Shown: positions 1-8,287 of the stretch, piece after piece | Position numbering within the stretch: the stretch's first letter is position 1 | Layout of the letters: the number at the start of each line of letters is the position of its first letter | Assembly (NCBI GenBank): GCA_016781225.1 | Contig: JADDQT010000002.1 | Coordinates: forward strand, 1-27,177 | DNA from: Actinomycetota bacterium | GTDB taxonomy: Bacteria > Actinomycetota > Acidimicrobiia > Acidimicrobiales > GCA-2861595 | Length of the DNA: 27,177 nt | Direction: 5' to 3' | The notes under the pieces: generated by a model | Seen by the model: only the letters and a program-made list of their open reading frames with translations | Told to the model about the DNA's origin: nothing | Databases searched by the model: none | Position numbers and translations under genes: made by a program

Positions 1-7
1 CCTGGCC

Positions 8-772
8 GTGGCTCGCCGGGCCGCGCCGCCGGGACGGGTGGTGCTGGTGGGACTGGGTCCCGGGCACCCGCGCCACCGGACCCCGGCTGCAGCCTCAGCC
101 GTGGGCTCGGCCGACGTGGTGATCGGCTACGGGCCCTACGTCGACCAGGCCGGCGACCTCCTCCGCGCCCACCAGCAGGTCGTCCGGTCGCCGATCGGCG
201 AGGAGGTGGGCCGGGCCGAACAAGCGCTGGCTCTGGCCGGCGTCGGGCGGTGCGTGGCCGTGGTCTGCTCGGGCGACGCCGGGGTGTACGCCATGGCTTC
301 GATCGTCACCGATCTGGCCGCTCGTCTGGCTCCCGGTGTCGACGTCGAGGTCGTCCCCGGCGTCACGGCGGCGTTGGCCGCGGCGGCCACCCTCGGGGCT
401 CCCCTGGGCCACGACCACGCCGTCGTCAGCCTGTCGGACCTCCTCACCCCCTGGGACGTCATCGAGCGGAGGCTGCGGGCCGCAGCCGAGGCCGACCTGG
501 TGGTCGCTCTCTACAACCCCCGGTCCAAGGCCCGGACCTGGCAGCTGGGCGCCGCCCGGCACATCCTCCTCGAGCAGCGCAAGCCGGAGACGCCGGTGGG
601 GGTGGTGAGCGACGCCGGACGACCAGGCCAGCGCGTCCACCTCACCACCCTGGAAGACCTGGAAGACCTGGAAGGCGTGGACGTGGACATGCACTCCTGC
701 GTGATCGTGGGGTCCACCGCCACCACCGTGGTGGGCGGGCGCATGGTCACCCCCAGGGGGTACCGGCCGTGA
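8..772 (+). CDS. cobJ: Precorrin-3B / cobalt-precorrin-3 C17-methyltransferase (CobJ/CbiH)
   Basis: This enzyme uses S-adenosylmethionine to methylate C17 of the corrin precursor and drive ring contraction in cobalamin synthesis. The protein has 254 residues, the usual single-domain length. It shows the tetrapyrrole-methylase signature GLGPG near residues 15-19, SGDAGVYAMA near residue 88, a GVTAA...LGAPLGHD segment and LYNPRSKAR. The GTG at position 8 is the first start inside the window, but a start just upstream of the edge cannot be excluded. It overlaps the next gene by 4 bp (GTGA), so the two are probably translationally coupled. Because a CbiX-type chelatase follows, the early-cobalt (CbiH) role is more likely than the oxygen-dependent one. 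That pathway assignment is inference; the family assignment is firm. Confidence 0.9.
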   Translation: MARRAAPPGRVVLVGLGPGHPRHRTPAAASAVGSADVVIGYGPYVDQAGDLLRAHQQVVRSPIGEEVGRAEQALALAGVGRCVAVVCSGDAGVYAMASIVTDLAARLAPGVDVEVVPGVTAALAAAATLGAPLGHDHAVVSLSDLLTPWDVIERRLRAAAEADLVVALYNPRSKARTWQLGAARHILLEQRKPETPVGVVSDAGRPGQRVHLTTLEDLEDLEGVDVDMHSCVIVGSTATTVVGGRMVTPRGYRP

Positions 773-960
773 AGCCCACCATCACCATCCACGGGCGCTG
801 CACCGGGTGCGGCATGTGCATAGCCACCTGCCCGGAGCGGGCGCTGTGGCCGGGGGCCAAGAGGCCCCTGGCCGACGTCTGCGTCTGCACCGCCTGCCTG
901 GCCTGCGTGGAGATCTGCCCGGTGGACGCCATCGCCGTGACCCAGGCGGCGGCGACATGA
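769..960 (+). CDS. Small 2x[4Fe-4S] ferredoxin in the cobalamin operon
   Basis: This 63-residue protein begins at a GTG overlapping the cobJ stop and ends in an ATGA overlap with cobH. It is almost entirely two bacterial-ferredoxin cluster motifs: CTGCGMCIATCP near the N-terminus and CTACLACVEICP near the C-terminus. These eight cysteines would bind two [4Fe-4S] clusters. Its role is presumably electron transfer. Its place between cobJ/cbiH and cobH/cbiC suggests a redox step in corrin ring contraction or cobalt reduction. From family knowledge, some CbiH proteins (the CbiH60 type) carry a fused Fe-S centre, so this may be a separate version of that part; this is inference. There is no signal peptide or other domain. 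Confidence 0.85.
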   Translation: MKPTITIHGRCTGCGMCIATCPERALWPGAKRPLADVCVCTACLACVEICPVDAIAVTQAAAT

Positions 961-1544
961 GTGTGCATCCCATCGAGGCCCAGAGCATGCGCATCCTGTC
1001 CGAGCGGGTGGACCTCTCCCACCTCGGCCCCGGCGCTCGGGCCGTCGTCGAAAGAGTCATCCACGCCAGTGCAGACCTCGAGTACGCCCGGACCGTGGTG
1101 GTAGCCCAGGAGGCGGTTGCGACCGGCGTCCGTGCGCTCCGGGCCGGAGCAGCTGTGGTGACCGACGTGGAGATGGTGCGCCACGGGCTGGTGGGCGGAG
1201 CCGGCACCGGCCGCTGCTACCTGGGTGAGGTCGAAGGCAAGGGAGAGCGCACCCGAAGCGCGGAGGGTATCGGCATCGCTGCCGAGCGCCATCCCACCGG
1301 TGCCGTCGTGGTGGTGGGCTGCGCCCCCACCGCGCTGATGGAGGTGGTGCACCTGGCCCGGGCGGGCCGGTTCTCCCCCGCGCTCGTGATCGGGCTCCCG
1401 GTCGGGTTCGTGGGCGCTGCGGAGTCCAAGGCCGCACTGCGGGACAGCGGTTTGGCGGCCATCACCAACGTGGGCGACAAGGGTGGCTCGGCGGTTGCAG
1501 CGGCAGCCTTCAACGCCATTGCCAGGATGGGCGGAGGCGCATGA
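957..1544 (+). CDS. cobH: Precorrin-8X / cobalt-precorrin-8 methylmutase (CobH/CbiC)
   Basis: This enzyme moves the C11 methyl group to C12 to give hydrogenobyrinate or cobyrinate in cobalamin synthesis. The protein has 195 residues, close to the family's usual length of about 210. The conserved VIHASADLEY segment holds His36, the likely catalytic histidine that protonates the ring. Downstream are VVGCAPTALMEV and IGLPVGFVGAAESK, both typical of the family. The ATG overlaps the ferredoxin stop (ATGA) and the gene ends in an ATGA overlap with cbiX, so translation is probably coupled through the whole operon. Nothing looks broken. With CbiX next door, the cobalt-containing substrate (CbiC role) is likely. 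Confidence 0.92.
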   Translation: MSVHPIEAQSMRILSERVDLSHLGPGARAVVERVIHASADLEYARTVVVAQEAVATGVRALRAGAAVVTDVEMVRHGLVGGAGTGRCYLGEVEGKGERTRSAEGIGIAAERHPTGAVVVVGCAPTALMEVVHLARAGRFSPALVIGLPVGFVGAAESKAALRDSGLAAITNVGDKGGSAVAAAAFNAIARMGGGA

Positions 1545-2401
1545 ACACCGAGCGGCCGGCCCTTCTTCTGATCGGCCACGGGAGCCGCTCGGAGGCGGGT
1601 GTCGTCGAGTACTGGTCCCTCGTCGAGCTCGTTCGCAGGCAGGATCCGTCGCTCCCCATCGGCGGCGGCTTCATCGAGCTGGCCCGGCCCGATCTGGACT
1701 CCGCCATCGACGAGCTGGTGATGGCCGGCGGGCGCGCCGTCGTGGCCGTCCCTCTGCTGTTGCTCGGCGCCGGCCACCAGAAGGAAGACGGCCCCGCCGC
1801 CCTGGCTCGAGCCCGCATTCGCCATCCCGGCGTCGAGTTCCTCTACGGCCGAGCGCTGGGCCTTCATCCCCTCGTGTTGGCCGCGGCCGGGGACCGAATC
1901 ACCGAAGCGGTCGGGCGCACGTCCACCCGAGACGCAGCCGTTGTGCTGGTGGGCCGGGGGTCGTCGGACCCAGACGCCAACGCCGACCTGTACAAGGCGG
2001 CGCGTCTCCTTCAGGAGATGAGTGGTAGTGCGGTGATCGAACCGGCCTTCGTATCCCTCGCCCCCCCCTCGCTCCCCGAGGCGCTCGAGCGCTGCCGTCG
2101 CCTGGGAGCGACCACGGTGGCAGTCGTCCCCTACTTCCTGTTCACCGGCGTGCTCGTGGACCGCATCGGGGACCAGGCCAGGGAATGGGAGGCCTCGGCC
2201 GCCGGGACGCGGGTCGTGATAGGCCGTCATCTGGGTCCTGAGCCGCGCATCGCCAGCCTGGTTCTCGAGCGCTACCGGGAAGCCCTCGCCGGCGAGGCCC
2301 GCATGAACTGCGACTGTTGTGTCCATCGAGTCGCAGCCTCGCGAGGAGCGCAGAGTGACATCGTCGACGGACAGGGACGGCGAGTACGGTTCCTCGGATG
2401 A
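1541..2401 (+). CDS. cbiX: Sirohydrochlorin cobaltochelatase, two-domain CbiX
   Basis: This enzyme inserts Co2+ into sirohydrochlorin at the start of the early-cobalt cobalamin pathway. The protein has 286 residues and two CbiX-like halves. The N-terminal half has IGHGSR with His13, and GAGHQKED with His79, the expected metal-binding histidines. The second half begins at VGRGSSDPDAN, where the first histidine is replaced, as is common in the non-catalytic half of long CbiX proteins. A cysteine cluster, MNCDCCVHR, sits near residue 263, and family members often carry Cys/His-rich tails there. It overlaps cobH by 4 bp. The next gene starts 10 bp after its stop, so the transcript may continue into surface-glycan genes. 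Confidence 0.9.
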   Translation: MNTERPALLLIGHGSRSEAGVVEYWSLVELVRRQDPSLPIGGGFIELARPDLDSAIDELVMAGGRAVVAVPLLLLGAGHQKEDGPAALARARIRHPGVEFLYGRALGLHPLVLAAAGDRITEAVGRTSTRDAAVVLVGRGSSDPDANADLYKAARLLQEMSGSAVIEPAFVSLAPPSLPEALERCRRLGATTVAVVPYFLFTGVLVDRIGDQAREWEASAAGTRVVIGRHLGPEPRIASLVLERYREALAGEARMNCDCCVHRVAASRGAQSDIVDGQGRRVRFLG

Positions 2402-2411
2402 GAGGGCTCCA

Positions 2412-5138
2412 ATGACACCGTCGACGTCGATGACGGAGGGGGATCGAGAGCAGCTCCGCACGGCGGGGTCAGAAGACTCCCGACTGGGCCACGCCTTGAA
2501 GGTTCTCGCCCGAGAGCCCATATCCGTCCTGTCGCTGGACGTGTTCGACACCCTCGTGTGGCGCGCCGTGCCCGAGCCGATCGACGCCTTCCTCCTCCTC
2601 GGCCGCCGCCTGCGCGAGCTCGGCCACCTGGCTGGCCATGTGACCCCCGAGCTGTTCGCTCGACTTCGCACGACCGCGGAGGTGCGAGCCCGAGACCAGC
2701 TCGCCCCCACCACGCTTTCCCGCGAGGTCTCCATCGAGGCCATCTACGACCAGGTCCCACCACATCTCACCGGTGGCCTCGGCGCCCAGGAGTTGGCCGC
2801 CATCGAGGTGGCCCTCGAGCGCGAGATCTGCTTCCCCGACCTCGACGTCGTGGCGTTGGCCCGACTGGCCCAGAGCTCTGGTGTGGGCCGCATCGTCCTG
2901 GTCTCCGACACCTACCTCTCGGAAGAACAGGTGAGGCGGATACTCGACCGGGAGGCGCTGGAGGACCTCCAGATCCACAAGGTGTTCACGTCGAGCGACT
3001 ACACGCGTTCGAAGGCGATGGGGCTGTACCGGACCGTTCTCGAGGACCTGGACGTGGCGCCGACGGAGGTCCTCCACATCGGCGACCACGCCGAGTCCGA
3101 CGTGGCTTCGGCGGCCAAGGAGGGCATGCACACGGTCCACTTCCCCAAGCTGTCCGACGAGTTGGCAACGGTGCTCGGACGCGAGGGTGTCATCTCGTCG
3201 GACGGAGCCCGGTCACGGCCGGCACCGATCGACCTCGGCCACGGCGACCTTGGCTTGACGGCATTGCGCTCGAAGGCCACCTTCCGTTCAGACGCGGGGC
3301 GACTCCCGGATGGTGTCAGGGACTACTGGAACTTCGGGGCGGCGGTACTCGGGCCGGTCTTCACCGGCTTCGCCGAATGGATCCACCGCAGGGCTCAGGA
3401 AGAAGGCGTTGACGTCGTTCATTGCCTCATGCGCGAAGGCGAGTTCCTGGCTCGGCTCGTGAACGGAGCGCGCTCCTACCTGGGTTCACCGGTCAGAGCC
3501 GAGCGGTTATGGCTCTCGAGGCAGCTCTGCGCCCGAGCGGCCATCTTCGAGGCCAACGCCGAAGAGCTCTCGGGTTTCCTGAACAGACGCCGGGCGCCGA
3601 CGCTGCGACAGTTCTGTGAGGACCTGGGCGTCGCCCTGACTCAGCTGCCCGAGGTCTTCACCGACGCCGAGGGGCGGCTCGACCAGCCCGACCTGTGGCA
3701 ACGGACACTCGAAGCCATCACGAGCCGACCGGAGGTCCAGGCCACCATCGTCACCGGCTCCTCCGACCTGCGCGGACGCCTCGCTCGGTACTTCCTCGAC
3801 ACCGTCGGACGCGACACCAAGCGCGCGCTCCTCGCCGACATCGGGTGGGGAGCCACCATCCAGGCTCACCTGGACCGGGCCCTCAGCGGCTCGGGGATCG
3901 AGGTCGACACCATGGGTCTCTACCTCATCACCAACGAGACGGCCCTGGGGCGGACGCTCGACGGGGTCAAGGCCGACGGCTACCTGGCCAAAGGGGGCGT
4001 TCCCGAGCAGGCGGTGCGCTTGATCATCAGGAGCCCCGAGATCGTCGAACAGGTCTGCATGACCGATGTCGGCACGCTCGCCGACTTCACCGAGGACGGC
4101 CAGCCTGTCTCTGGTCCCACCAGCCAGAGCCCGGTGCAGATGCTCCAGCGCACGGCCGTCCAGGGGGGTGTCCTCGGGTTCCAGCGGGAGTGGGCGCGCT
4201 ATGCCGACGTGGTTCCGGCCGGGGGGCGGGCCTTGGACGACCGCGTCCGGCCATGGCTCCTCGAGACCCTCCTGCGGTTCATCACCTCACCCACCACCAG
4301 CGAAGCGACCATGTTCGCCAACTGGTCACATGACGAGAACTACGGGTCCAAGGACGCCGAGACGGTGATCTCACGGGAGGTGGCGCCACTGCTCAAGTAC
4401 ATGACGCCGACCCAGTTCCTCGACCTGCCCATGAGCAAGGTGTACTGGCCTTTCGGGCTCGCCACCCTCTATCACCCTCCGCTGGCTCAGGCCGTCACCG
4501 CCATCCTCGATGGGGTCGTCCCGCCCGAGGCCTTCATGAACGACGAGGAGCACCATGTCGTCGTCTCCGTGGACTCGCTCGGGTTGCTGTCCCGGGTGCC
4601 GGCGCGTTTGTCCGGGCGGCTCATGACACCGATGTCGGGGCTCCTCTCTCTGGTACCGGGCTTCAAGGCCATCAACCGCGTGCCGGTGCGTGCAGGCGGA
4701 GGTGGGCGCTGCTTCGTTCACCAGCAGATGCGCTCCCAGCCCATCAGAGGTCTCATGGTCGAGTTCCCGAGCGGCCCGGGCGTGGTGCGCATCGACCGGC
4801 TGTCGATGAGCTTCAGCCTCCGTGGGCAGTCCGAGCCCGTGCACGTGCAGGTTGAGTGGCCGGAGCAATTCCGCCAGGTGACCTACTCCCGCTGCACGGC
4901 GCTGGCGCCGAACCTCCTCTACGGCGCCAGGCAGTCGCCTCAGATCATCTACACCTGCCCGAAGGAGTGGGACCAGAACGCCTACAAGGTCGAGCTCGAG
5001 GTGGCGTTCGCGTGGCTGCCAACGGCCCCCGACACGAAGGCCAAGGGTGGCCAGAGCGAAGCGCTCTGGCAGCTCGGAGAGCAGGTGCGGGGCAAGGTGA
5101 TGCGCCTGTGGCAGACCGCCGAGCGGGTGGCCAGATGA
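2412..5138 (+). CDS. HAD-superfamily protein of COG5610 type, large, glycan-locus associated
   Basis: With the ATG at 2412 the protein has 908 residues. GTG 2319 would overlap cbiX by 83 bp and ATG 2430 is also possible. The N-terminal 250 residues form a HAD hydrolase core: DVFDT with Asp43 and Asp46, VSDTYLS with Ser165, Lys201, and HIGDHAESDVASA near 222-234. The nucleophile, Thr/Ser, Lys and acidic motifs are therefore all present. A large second region follows, with CLMREGEF and LWLSRQLCARAA, which resembles the middle part of COG5610 proteins found beside polysaccharide glycosyltransferases. No signal peptide or membrane segment is evident. The gene overlaps the methyltransferase downstream by 4 bp. 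Phosphatase activity on a sugar phosphate is plausible, but the substrate is unknown and the C-terminal 500 residues are unassigned. Confidence 0.75.
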   Translation: MTPSTSMTEGDREQLRTAGSEDSRLGHALKVLAREPISVLSLDVFDTLVWRAVPEPIDAFLLLGRRLRELGHLAGHVTPELFARLRTTAEVRARDQLAPTTLSREVSIEAIYDQVPPHLTGGLGAQELAAIEVALEREICFPDLDVVALARLAQSSGVGRIVLVSDTYLSEEQVRRILDREALEDLQIHKVFTSSDYTRSKAMGLYRTVLEDLDVAPTEVLHIGDHAESDVASAAKEGMHTVHFPKLSDELATVLGREGVISSDGARSRPAPIDLGHGDLGLTALRSKATFRSDAGRLPDGVRDYWNFGAAVLGPVFTGFAEWIHRRAQEEGVDVVHCLMREGEFLARLVNGARSYLGSPVRAERLWLSRQLCARAAIFEANAEELSGFLNRRRAPTLRQFCEDLGVALTQLPEVFTDAEGRLDQPDLWQRTLEAITSRPEVQATIVTGSSDLRGRLARYFLDTVGRDTKRALLADIGWGATIQAHLDRALSGSGIEVDTMGLYLITNETALGRTLDGVKADGYLAKGGVPEQAVRLIIRSPEIVEQVCMTDVGTLADFTEDGQPVSGPTSQSPVQMLQRTAVQGGVLGFQREWARYADVVPAGGRALDDRVRPWLLETLLRFITSPTTSEATMFANWSHDENYGSKDAETVISREVAPLLKYMTPTQFLDLPMSKVYWPFGLATLYHPPLAQAVTAILDGVVPPEAFMNDEEHHVVVSVDSLGLLSRVPARLSGRLMTPMSGLLSLVPGFKAINRVPVRAGGGGRCFVHQQMRSQPIRGLMVEFPSGPGVVRIDRLSMSFSLRGQSEPVHVQVEWPEQFRQVTYSRCTALAPNLLYGARQSPQIIYTCPKEWDQNAYKVELEVAFAWLPTAPDTKAKGGQSEALWQLGEQVRGKVMRLWQTAERVAR

Positions 5139-6241
5139 CCGTCGTCGACGACCACCGTCAGGGTGGCGACGACGGTTCCCTCCGCGCCCCGCTGCTGCTC
5201 CACTCCTTGTCGGCGTTGCGGGAGGTCATCTTCGCCTGCCTCGACATCAGCGGGGCCCGGACCGTCGTGGAGGTGGGCGGCGAGGATGGTGTCTTCACCA
5301 GGGATCTGTTGGCGTGGGTGGAGAAGGTTGGCGGGAAGCTGTACTGCGTGGACCCGCAGCCGTCCGACAAGCTCGTGGAGCTCTGCTCGGGCTCCGAGGC
5401 CGCCGAGCTGACCATCGGGCGGAGCCCACAAGCCCTGGAGGACCTGGAGCAGGCCGACGTCTACCTCCTGGACGGCGACCACAACTACCACACGGTGAAA
5501 GGCGAGCTGGAGACCATCGAGCGCAACAGCCAGGACGGAGAGGGGATGCCGCTGGTCTTCGTGCACGACGTCGGCTGGCCGTGCGGGCGAAGGGACCAGT
5601 ACTACTCACCCGAGAGCCTGCCTCCCGAAGCCGTGCACCCCCACGCCTACGACCGTGGGGTCATCCCCGAGTCGAGTGGTGTGGTCGAGGGTGGCTTCCG
5701 GGGTGCAGGAGAGTTCGCCGTCGCCCTCGAGGAGGGCGGTGAGGCGAACGGAGTGCTGACGGCGGTGGAGGACTTCTTGGAGGGACACGCCGACCTGGCG
5801 TTGGCGAGAATTCCGTGTGTCTTCGGGCTCGGTGTCGTCTACCGCACGTCTTCGCCCGAAGGCCGTTCGGTGGGCGAGTTCCTCCGGCTATACGACGGTA
5901 ACCCCTTGCTCGAGCGATTGGAGGCCAACCGCCTCGCCCTCTATCTGCGGGTCCTCGAGCTGCAGGACGACATCGCCAGCCTTCGGACTCAGATCGCCAG
6001 CCTCTTTACTCAGATGGAGAGCTTTGCCCTGCAACACCGTGATGCAGCCACTGAGAACCGCGCCCTTTGGGCGAGGAACGTGGAGCTCGAGGCGCACCTC
6101 AAGCTGCTAAGGGACGAGGCAGCCAACCTCCTCGCCTCCCGAGCGCTCACCCTGGCCGAGCGGCTCGCCAAGCTACGCGGCTCAAAAGGGCTCTCACGTG
6201 ATCGACTCCGGGCCGCCGTCGAAGGGAAGCAACCAGCCTGA
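5135..6241 (+). CDS. Class I SAM methyltransferase with C-terminal coiled coil
   Basis: This 368-residue protein starts at an ATG overlapping the previous stop (ATGA). It has a Rossmann methyltransferase domain of the Methyltransf_24 kind. The SAM motif VVEVGGEDGVF lies near 44-54, the acidic strand end YCVDPQP near 70-76, LLDGDHNYH near 111-119 and VHDVGWPCGRRDQYY near 143-157. From about residue 245 it becomes a long leucine- and glutamine-rich coiled coil, including a perfect heptad duplication (IASLRTQ, IASLFTQ). The substrate is not visible. In families of this kind linked to polysaccharide loci it is usually a sugar hydroxyl, and the coiled coil may measure or scaffold a glycan-modifying complex; both are inference. 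It converges on the protease gene with only 6 bp between stops. Confidence 0.8.
   Translation: MTVVDDHRQGGDDGSLRAPLLLHSLSALREVIFACLDISGARTVVEVGGEDGVFTRDLLAWVEKVGGKLYCVDPQPSDKLVELCSGSEAAELTIGRSPQALEDLEQADVYLLDGDHNYHTVKGELETIERNSQDGEGMPLVFVHDVGWPCGRRDQYYSPESLPPEAVHPHAYDRGVIPESSGVVEGGFRGAGEFAVALEEGGEANGVLTAVEDFLEGHADLALARIPCVFGLGVVYRTSSPEGRSVGEFLRLYDGNPLLERLEANRLALYLRVLELQDDIASLRTQIASLFTQMESFALQHRDAATENRALWARNVELEAHLKLLRDEAANLLASRALTLAERLAKLRGSKGLSRDRLRAAVEGKQPA
5972..6013 (+). repeat. Tandem 21-bp repeat encoding two coiled-coil heptads
   Basis: Two adjacent 21-bp units, 5972-5992 and 5993-6013, share their first ten bases (atcgccagcc) and their last five (actcag with the preceding base differing). 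They encode IASLRTQ and IASLFTQ. This is an in-frame heptad duplication in the coiled-coil tail of the methyltransferase, consistent with the coil lengthening by whole heptads. Confidence 0.7.
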
Positions 6242-6247
6242 AGGTTC

Positions 6248-8287
6248 TCATGCCTTGTGCCACAAGGCGTTGTCAGTACCCCTCACCAGGACCTCCATGC
6301 GTCTGCCGCCCTGCCGCCAAACCGCCGTGGGGTCGGAGGTCGCCGCCCCACCCATAGAGGCCCATGCCGACCAAGCAGAACCCGTCCACGATTTCTGCCA
6401 GACGGCGTTGTCGGGGCCTCTCACGACCACGTCCAGACGTCCTCGGGCTGCGGAGGCGGCATCGGGGCCTGAGGTGAGAGCGCCGCCCAGCCATCCCCAT
6501 CCCGACCACGCGGTACCGTCCCAGACCCTGTGCCACAAGGCGTTGTCACCGCCTCGCACGAACACGTCCAGGCGGTTCGACCCCCACGACACCGCGCCCG
6601 GTCCTGAGGTGAGATACCCGCCCAGTGACCCCCATCCCGTCCACGCCGTGCCGTCCCAGGCTTTGTGCCACAAGGCGTTGTCGGGGCCTCGCACCATGAC
6701 ATCGAGGCGCCCTGGTCCCCATGAGGCCACATCGGGAGCGGAGGTCAGGTGTCCGCCCAACCAGGCCCATCCCGTCCAGCCGGTGCCGTCCCAGCCCCGG
6801 TGCCACAAGGCGTTGTCGCCACCCCGCACGAACACGTCGAGTCGGTTCGGCCCCCAGGAGACGGCGCCAGGGTCCGAAGTGAGGTACCCGCCCAGCGACT
6901 CCCATCCCGTCCAGCCGGTGCCATCCCAGGTCTTGTGCCAGAGAGCGTTGTCGGTTCCCCGAACGAACGCGTCCAGGCGACCTTCGCCCCAGGAGGCGAT
7001 GTCGGGGCTCGAAGTGAGCACCCCACCTTGGGGACCCCAAGGGCCGGGGTTGGCAACGGCAGCGGTGGGGTCGACCCATCCGTAGCCGTACCGGTCGTCG
7101 AAGCCGAGGGCCCCGGCATCCCTCGCCGTGCGTCGAAGCTGCTCGACCACCTGGGTCTGGGTCCACGTGGCGCTGGCGGAGCGCAAGAGCGCTGCGATGC
7201 CGGAGACGATGGGAGCGGCGAAAGACGTGCCCGACCCCCTCCCGTATCCCTCAGACGACCCAGGGGCGGGTGCCGACGAGGTAATGGCGACACCGGGGGC
7301 GGCGACCGAAGTCCACGGCCCGTAGTTGGAGAACGACGCGAACGCCCCGTCATGGTCGGTGGCGGTCACGCTCACGACTCCGGGGTAGGAAGCGGGATAG
7401 AAGCGATCCGAGACGGAGTCGTTGCCGGCGGCAGCCACCACGACGACGTCGCGGCTCAGGGCGTAGTTCACTGCATCACGAAGGGCCGAGCTGTCGCCGT
7501 AGCCGCCCAGCGAGAGGTTGATCACCTTGGCGCCTTGGTTCACGGCCCAGGTGATGCCCTCCACGACATCGGCATCGGTGCCTCCGCCGGCTGCGTTCAA
7601 CACCTTGACCGGGAGGATGCGAGCCGTCCAAGCCGTACCGGCGACACCAATCCCGTTGTTCGTGCCTGCGGCGGCGATGCCGGTGACCATGGTGCCGTGG
7701 CCGTTGTCGTCGTCGGCCAACATGTCGTTGTTGACGAAGTCCCTACCCGGCAAGACTCTCCCCTCGAACTCTGGGTGGTCCAGATCGGTACCGGTGTCGA
7801 GGATGGCGATGGGAACGCCGGAGCCACGGCTCATGTCCCAGGCCGAGGGCATCCCGATGTTGCTCAGGTAGCGCTGCTGCCCCTCGACAAAGCGAGGGTC
7901 GTTGGGCACCAAGGCCGCCTTTCGCCAGTAGTTGAGGTCGGCGCTCTCGACCCTGGGGTCCGATCGCAGCCGTGCGACGGCATCGGCGGGGGACTTGCCT
8001 CGAGTCTCCACCAGGACACTCCCCGTGGCCCCCACCCGGCGCAGGGCGCGGAGACCCTGCTTGGTCAGTGCCGCGCTGGTTGCCGACTCGGAGGATCCTG
8101 GCCGGAACCGGACGAGTACGGTGCTCGGATCCGACGGCGCCTGGCCATCGGCCGTCGGTGGTCCGACCGGCGCAGGGCGGTCAGGGCGGTCGGGGATGGA
8201 CGCGCTGGCGTGCGCCAGCCCGAGCTGGCTGGCGGCGATCAACACGGCCACGAGCAACACCGGCCATCGGCCGAGCCTCGTCGTCAC
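6248..8287 (-). CDS. Secreted S8 subtilase with C-terminal PLL-like (DUF346) beta-propeller
   Basis: GTG 8287 gives 679 residues and puts a signal peptide at the start: a basic TTRLGR, a hydrophobic stretch, then an AHASA-type cleavage site near residue 28. The TTG further upstream at 8371 is less likely. A prodomain at about 55-120 precedes the subtilisin domain. The catalytic residues are Asp164 (AILDTGTD), His197 (NGHGTMVTG), oxyanion Asn289 (AAAGND) and Ser355 (GSGTSFAAP), so the protease should be active. From residue 421 there are five full 45-residue blades and a sixth of 34, each built around RLDVxVRGxDNALWHK and WDGTxWTGW. This matches PLL/DUF346 lectin propellers, some of which bind fucose or O-methylated sugars. 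The protein is probably exported, with the propeller as a glycan anchor. Confidence 0.93.
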   Translation of the reverse strand: MTTRLGRWPVLLVAVLIAASQLGLAHASASIPDRPDRPAPVGPPTADGQAPSDPSTVLVRFRPGSSESATSAALTKQGLRALRRVGATGSVLVETRGKSPADAVARLRSDPRVESADLNYWRKAALVPNDPRFVEGQQRYLSNIGMPSAWDMSRGSGVPIAILDTGTDLDHPEFEGRVLPGRDFVNNDMLADDDNGHGTMVTGIAAAGTNNGIGVAGTAWTARILPVKVLNAAGGGTDADVVEGITWAVNQGAKVINLSLGGYGDSSALRDAVNYALSRDVVVVAAAGNDSVSDRFYPASYPGVVSVTATDHDGAFASFSNYGPWTSVAAPGVAITSSAPAPGSSEGYGRGSGTSFAAPIVSGIAALLRSASATWTQTQVVEQLRRTARDAGALGFDDRYGYGWVDPTAAVANPGPWGPQGGVLTSSPDIASWGEGRLDAFVRGTDNALWHKTWDGTGWTGWESLGGYLTSDPGAVSWGPNRLDVFVRGGDNALWHRGWDGTGWTGWAWLGGHLTSAPDVASWGPGRLDVMVRGPDNALWHKAWDGTAWTGWGSLGGYLTSGPGAVSWGSNRLDVFVRGGDNALWHRVWDGTAWSGWGWLGGALTSGPDAASAARGRLDVVVRGPDNAVWQKSWTGSAWSAWASMGGAATSDPTAVWRQGGRRMEVLVRGTDNALWHKA
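6251..7027 (-). repeat. Array of six 135-bp propeller-blade repeats
   Basis: On the - strand the blades run 7027-6893, 6892-6758, 6757-6623, 6622-6488, 6487-6353 and a shortened 6352-6251. Each unit encodes GGxLTSxP...RLDVxVRGxDNALWHK...W. Blades 2 and 4 are closest to each other (NRLDVFVRGGDNALWHR), so the array seems to have grown by copying two-blade units. Blade 5 is the most diverged full blade. Known PLL propellers have seven blades; six are visible here. Confidence 0.9.

Noticed and set aside
650..676. Triple 9-bp repeat (ctggaagac) in cobJ
   Set aside because: It encodes LEDLEDLEG in a variable part of the protein and is a small in-frame duplication with no further structure.
1..768. 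A cobalamin riboswitch controlling the cob genes
   Set aside because: The window starts at cobJ and no riboswitch-like leader is visible. Any such element would lie upstream, outside the window.
1217..2743. A 508-codon open frame on the - strand across cobH, cbiX and the HAD gene
   Set aside because: It crosses three well-supported genes on the opposite strand and shows no recognisable domain.
6242..6247. A bidirectional terminator between the convergent methyltransferase and subtilase genes
   Set aside because: Only 6 bp separate the stops, and no hairpin with a T-run is seen around them.
6251..7027. A CRISPR-like array from the regular repeats
   Set aside because: The 135-bp units are entirely coding, vary as protein blades do, and have no unique spacers.
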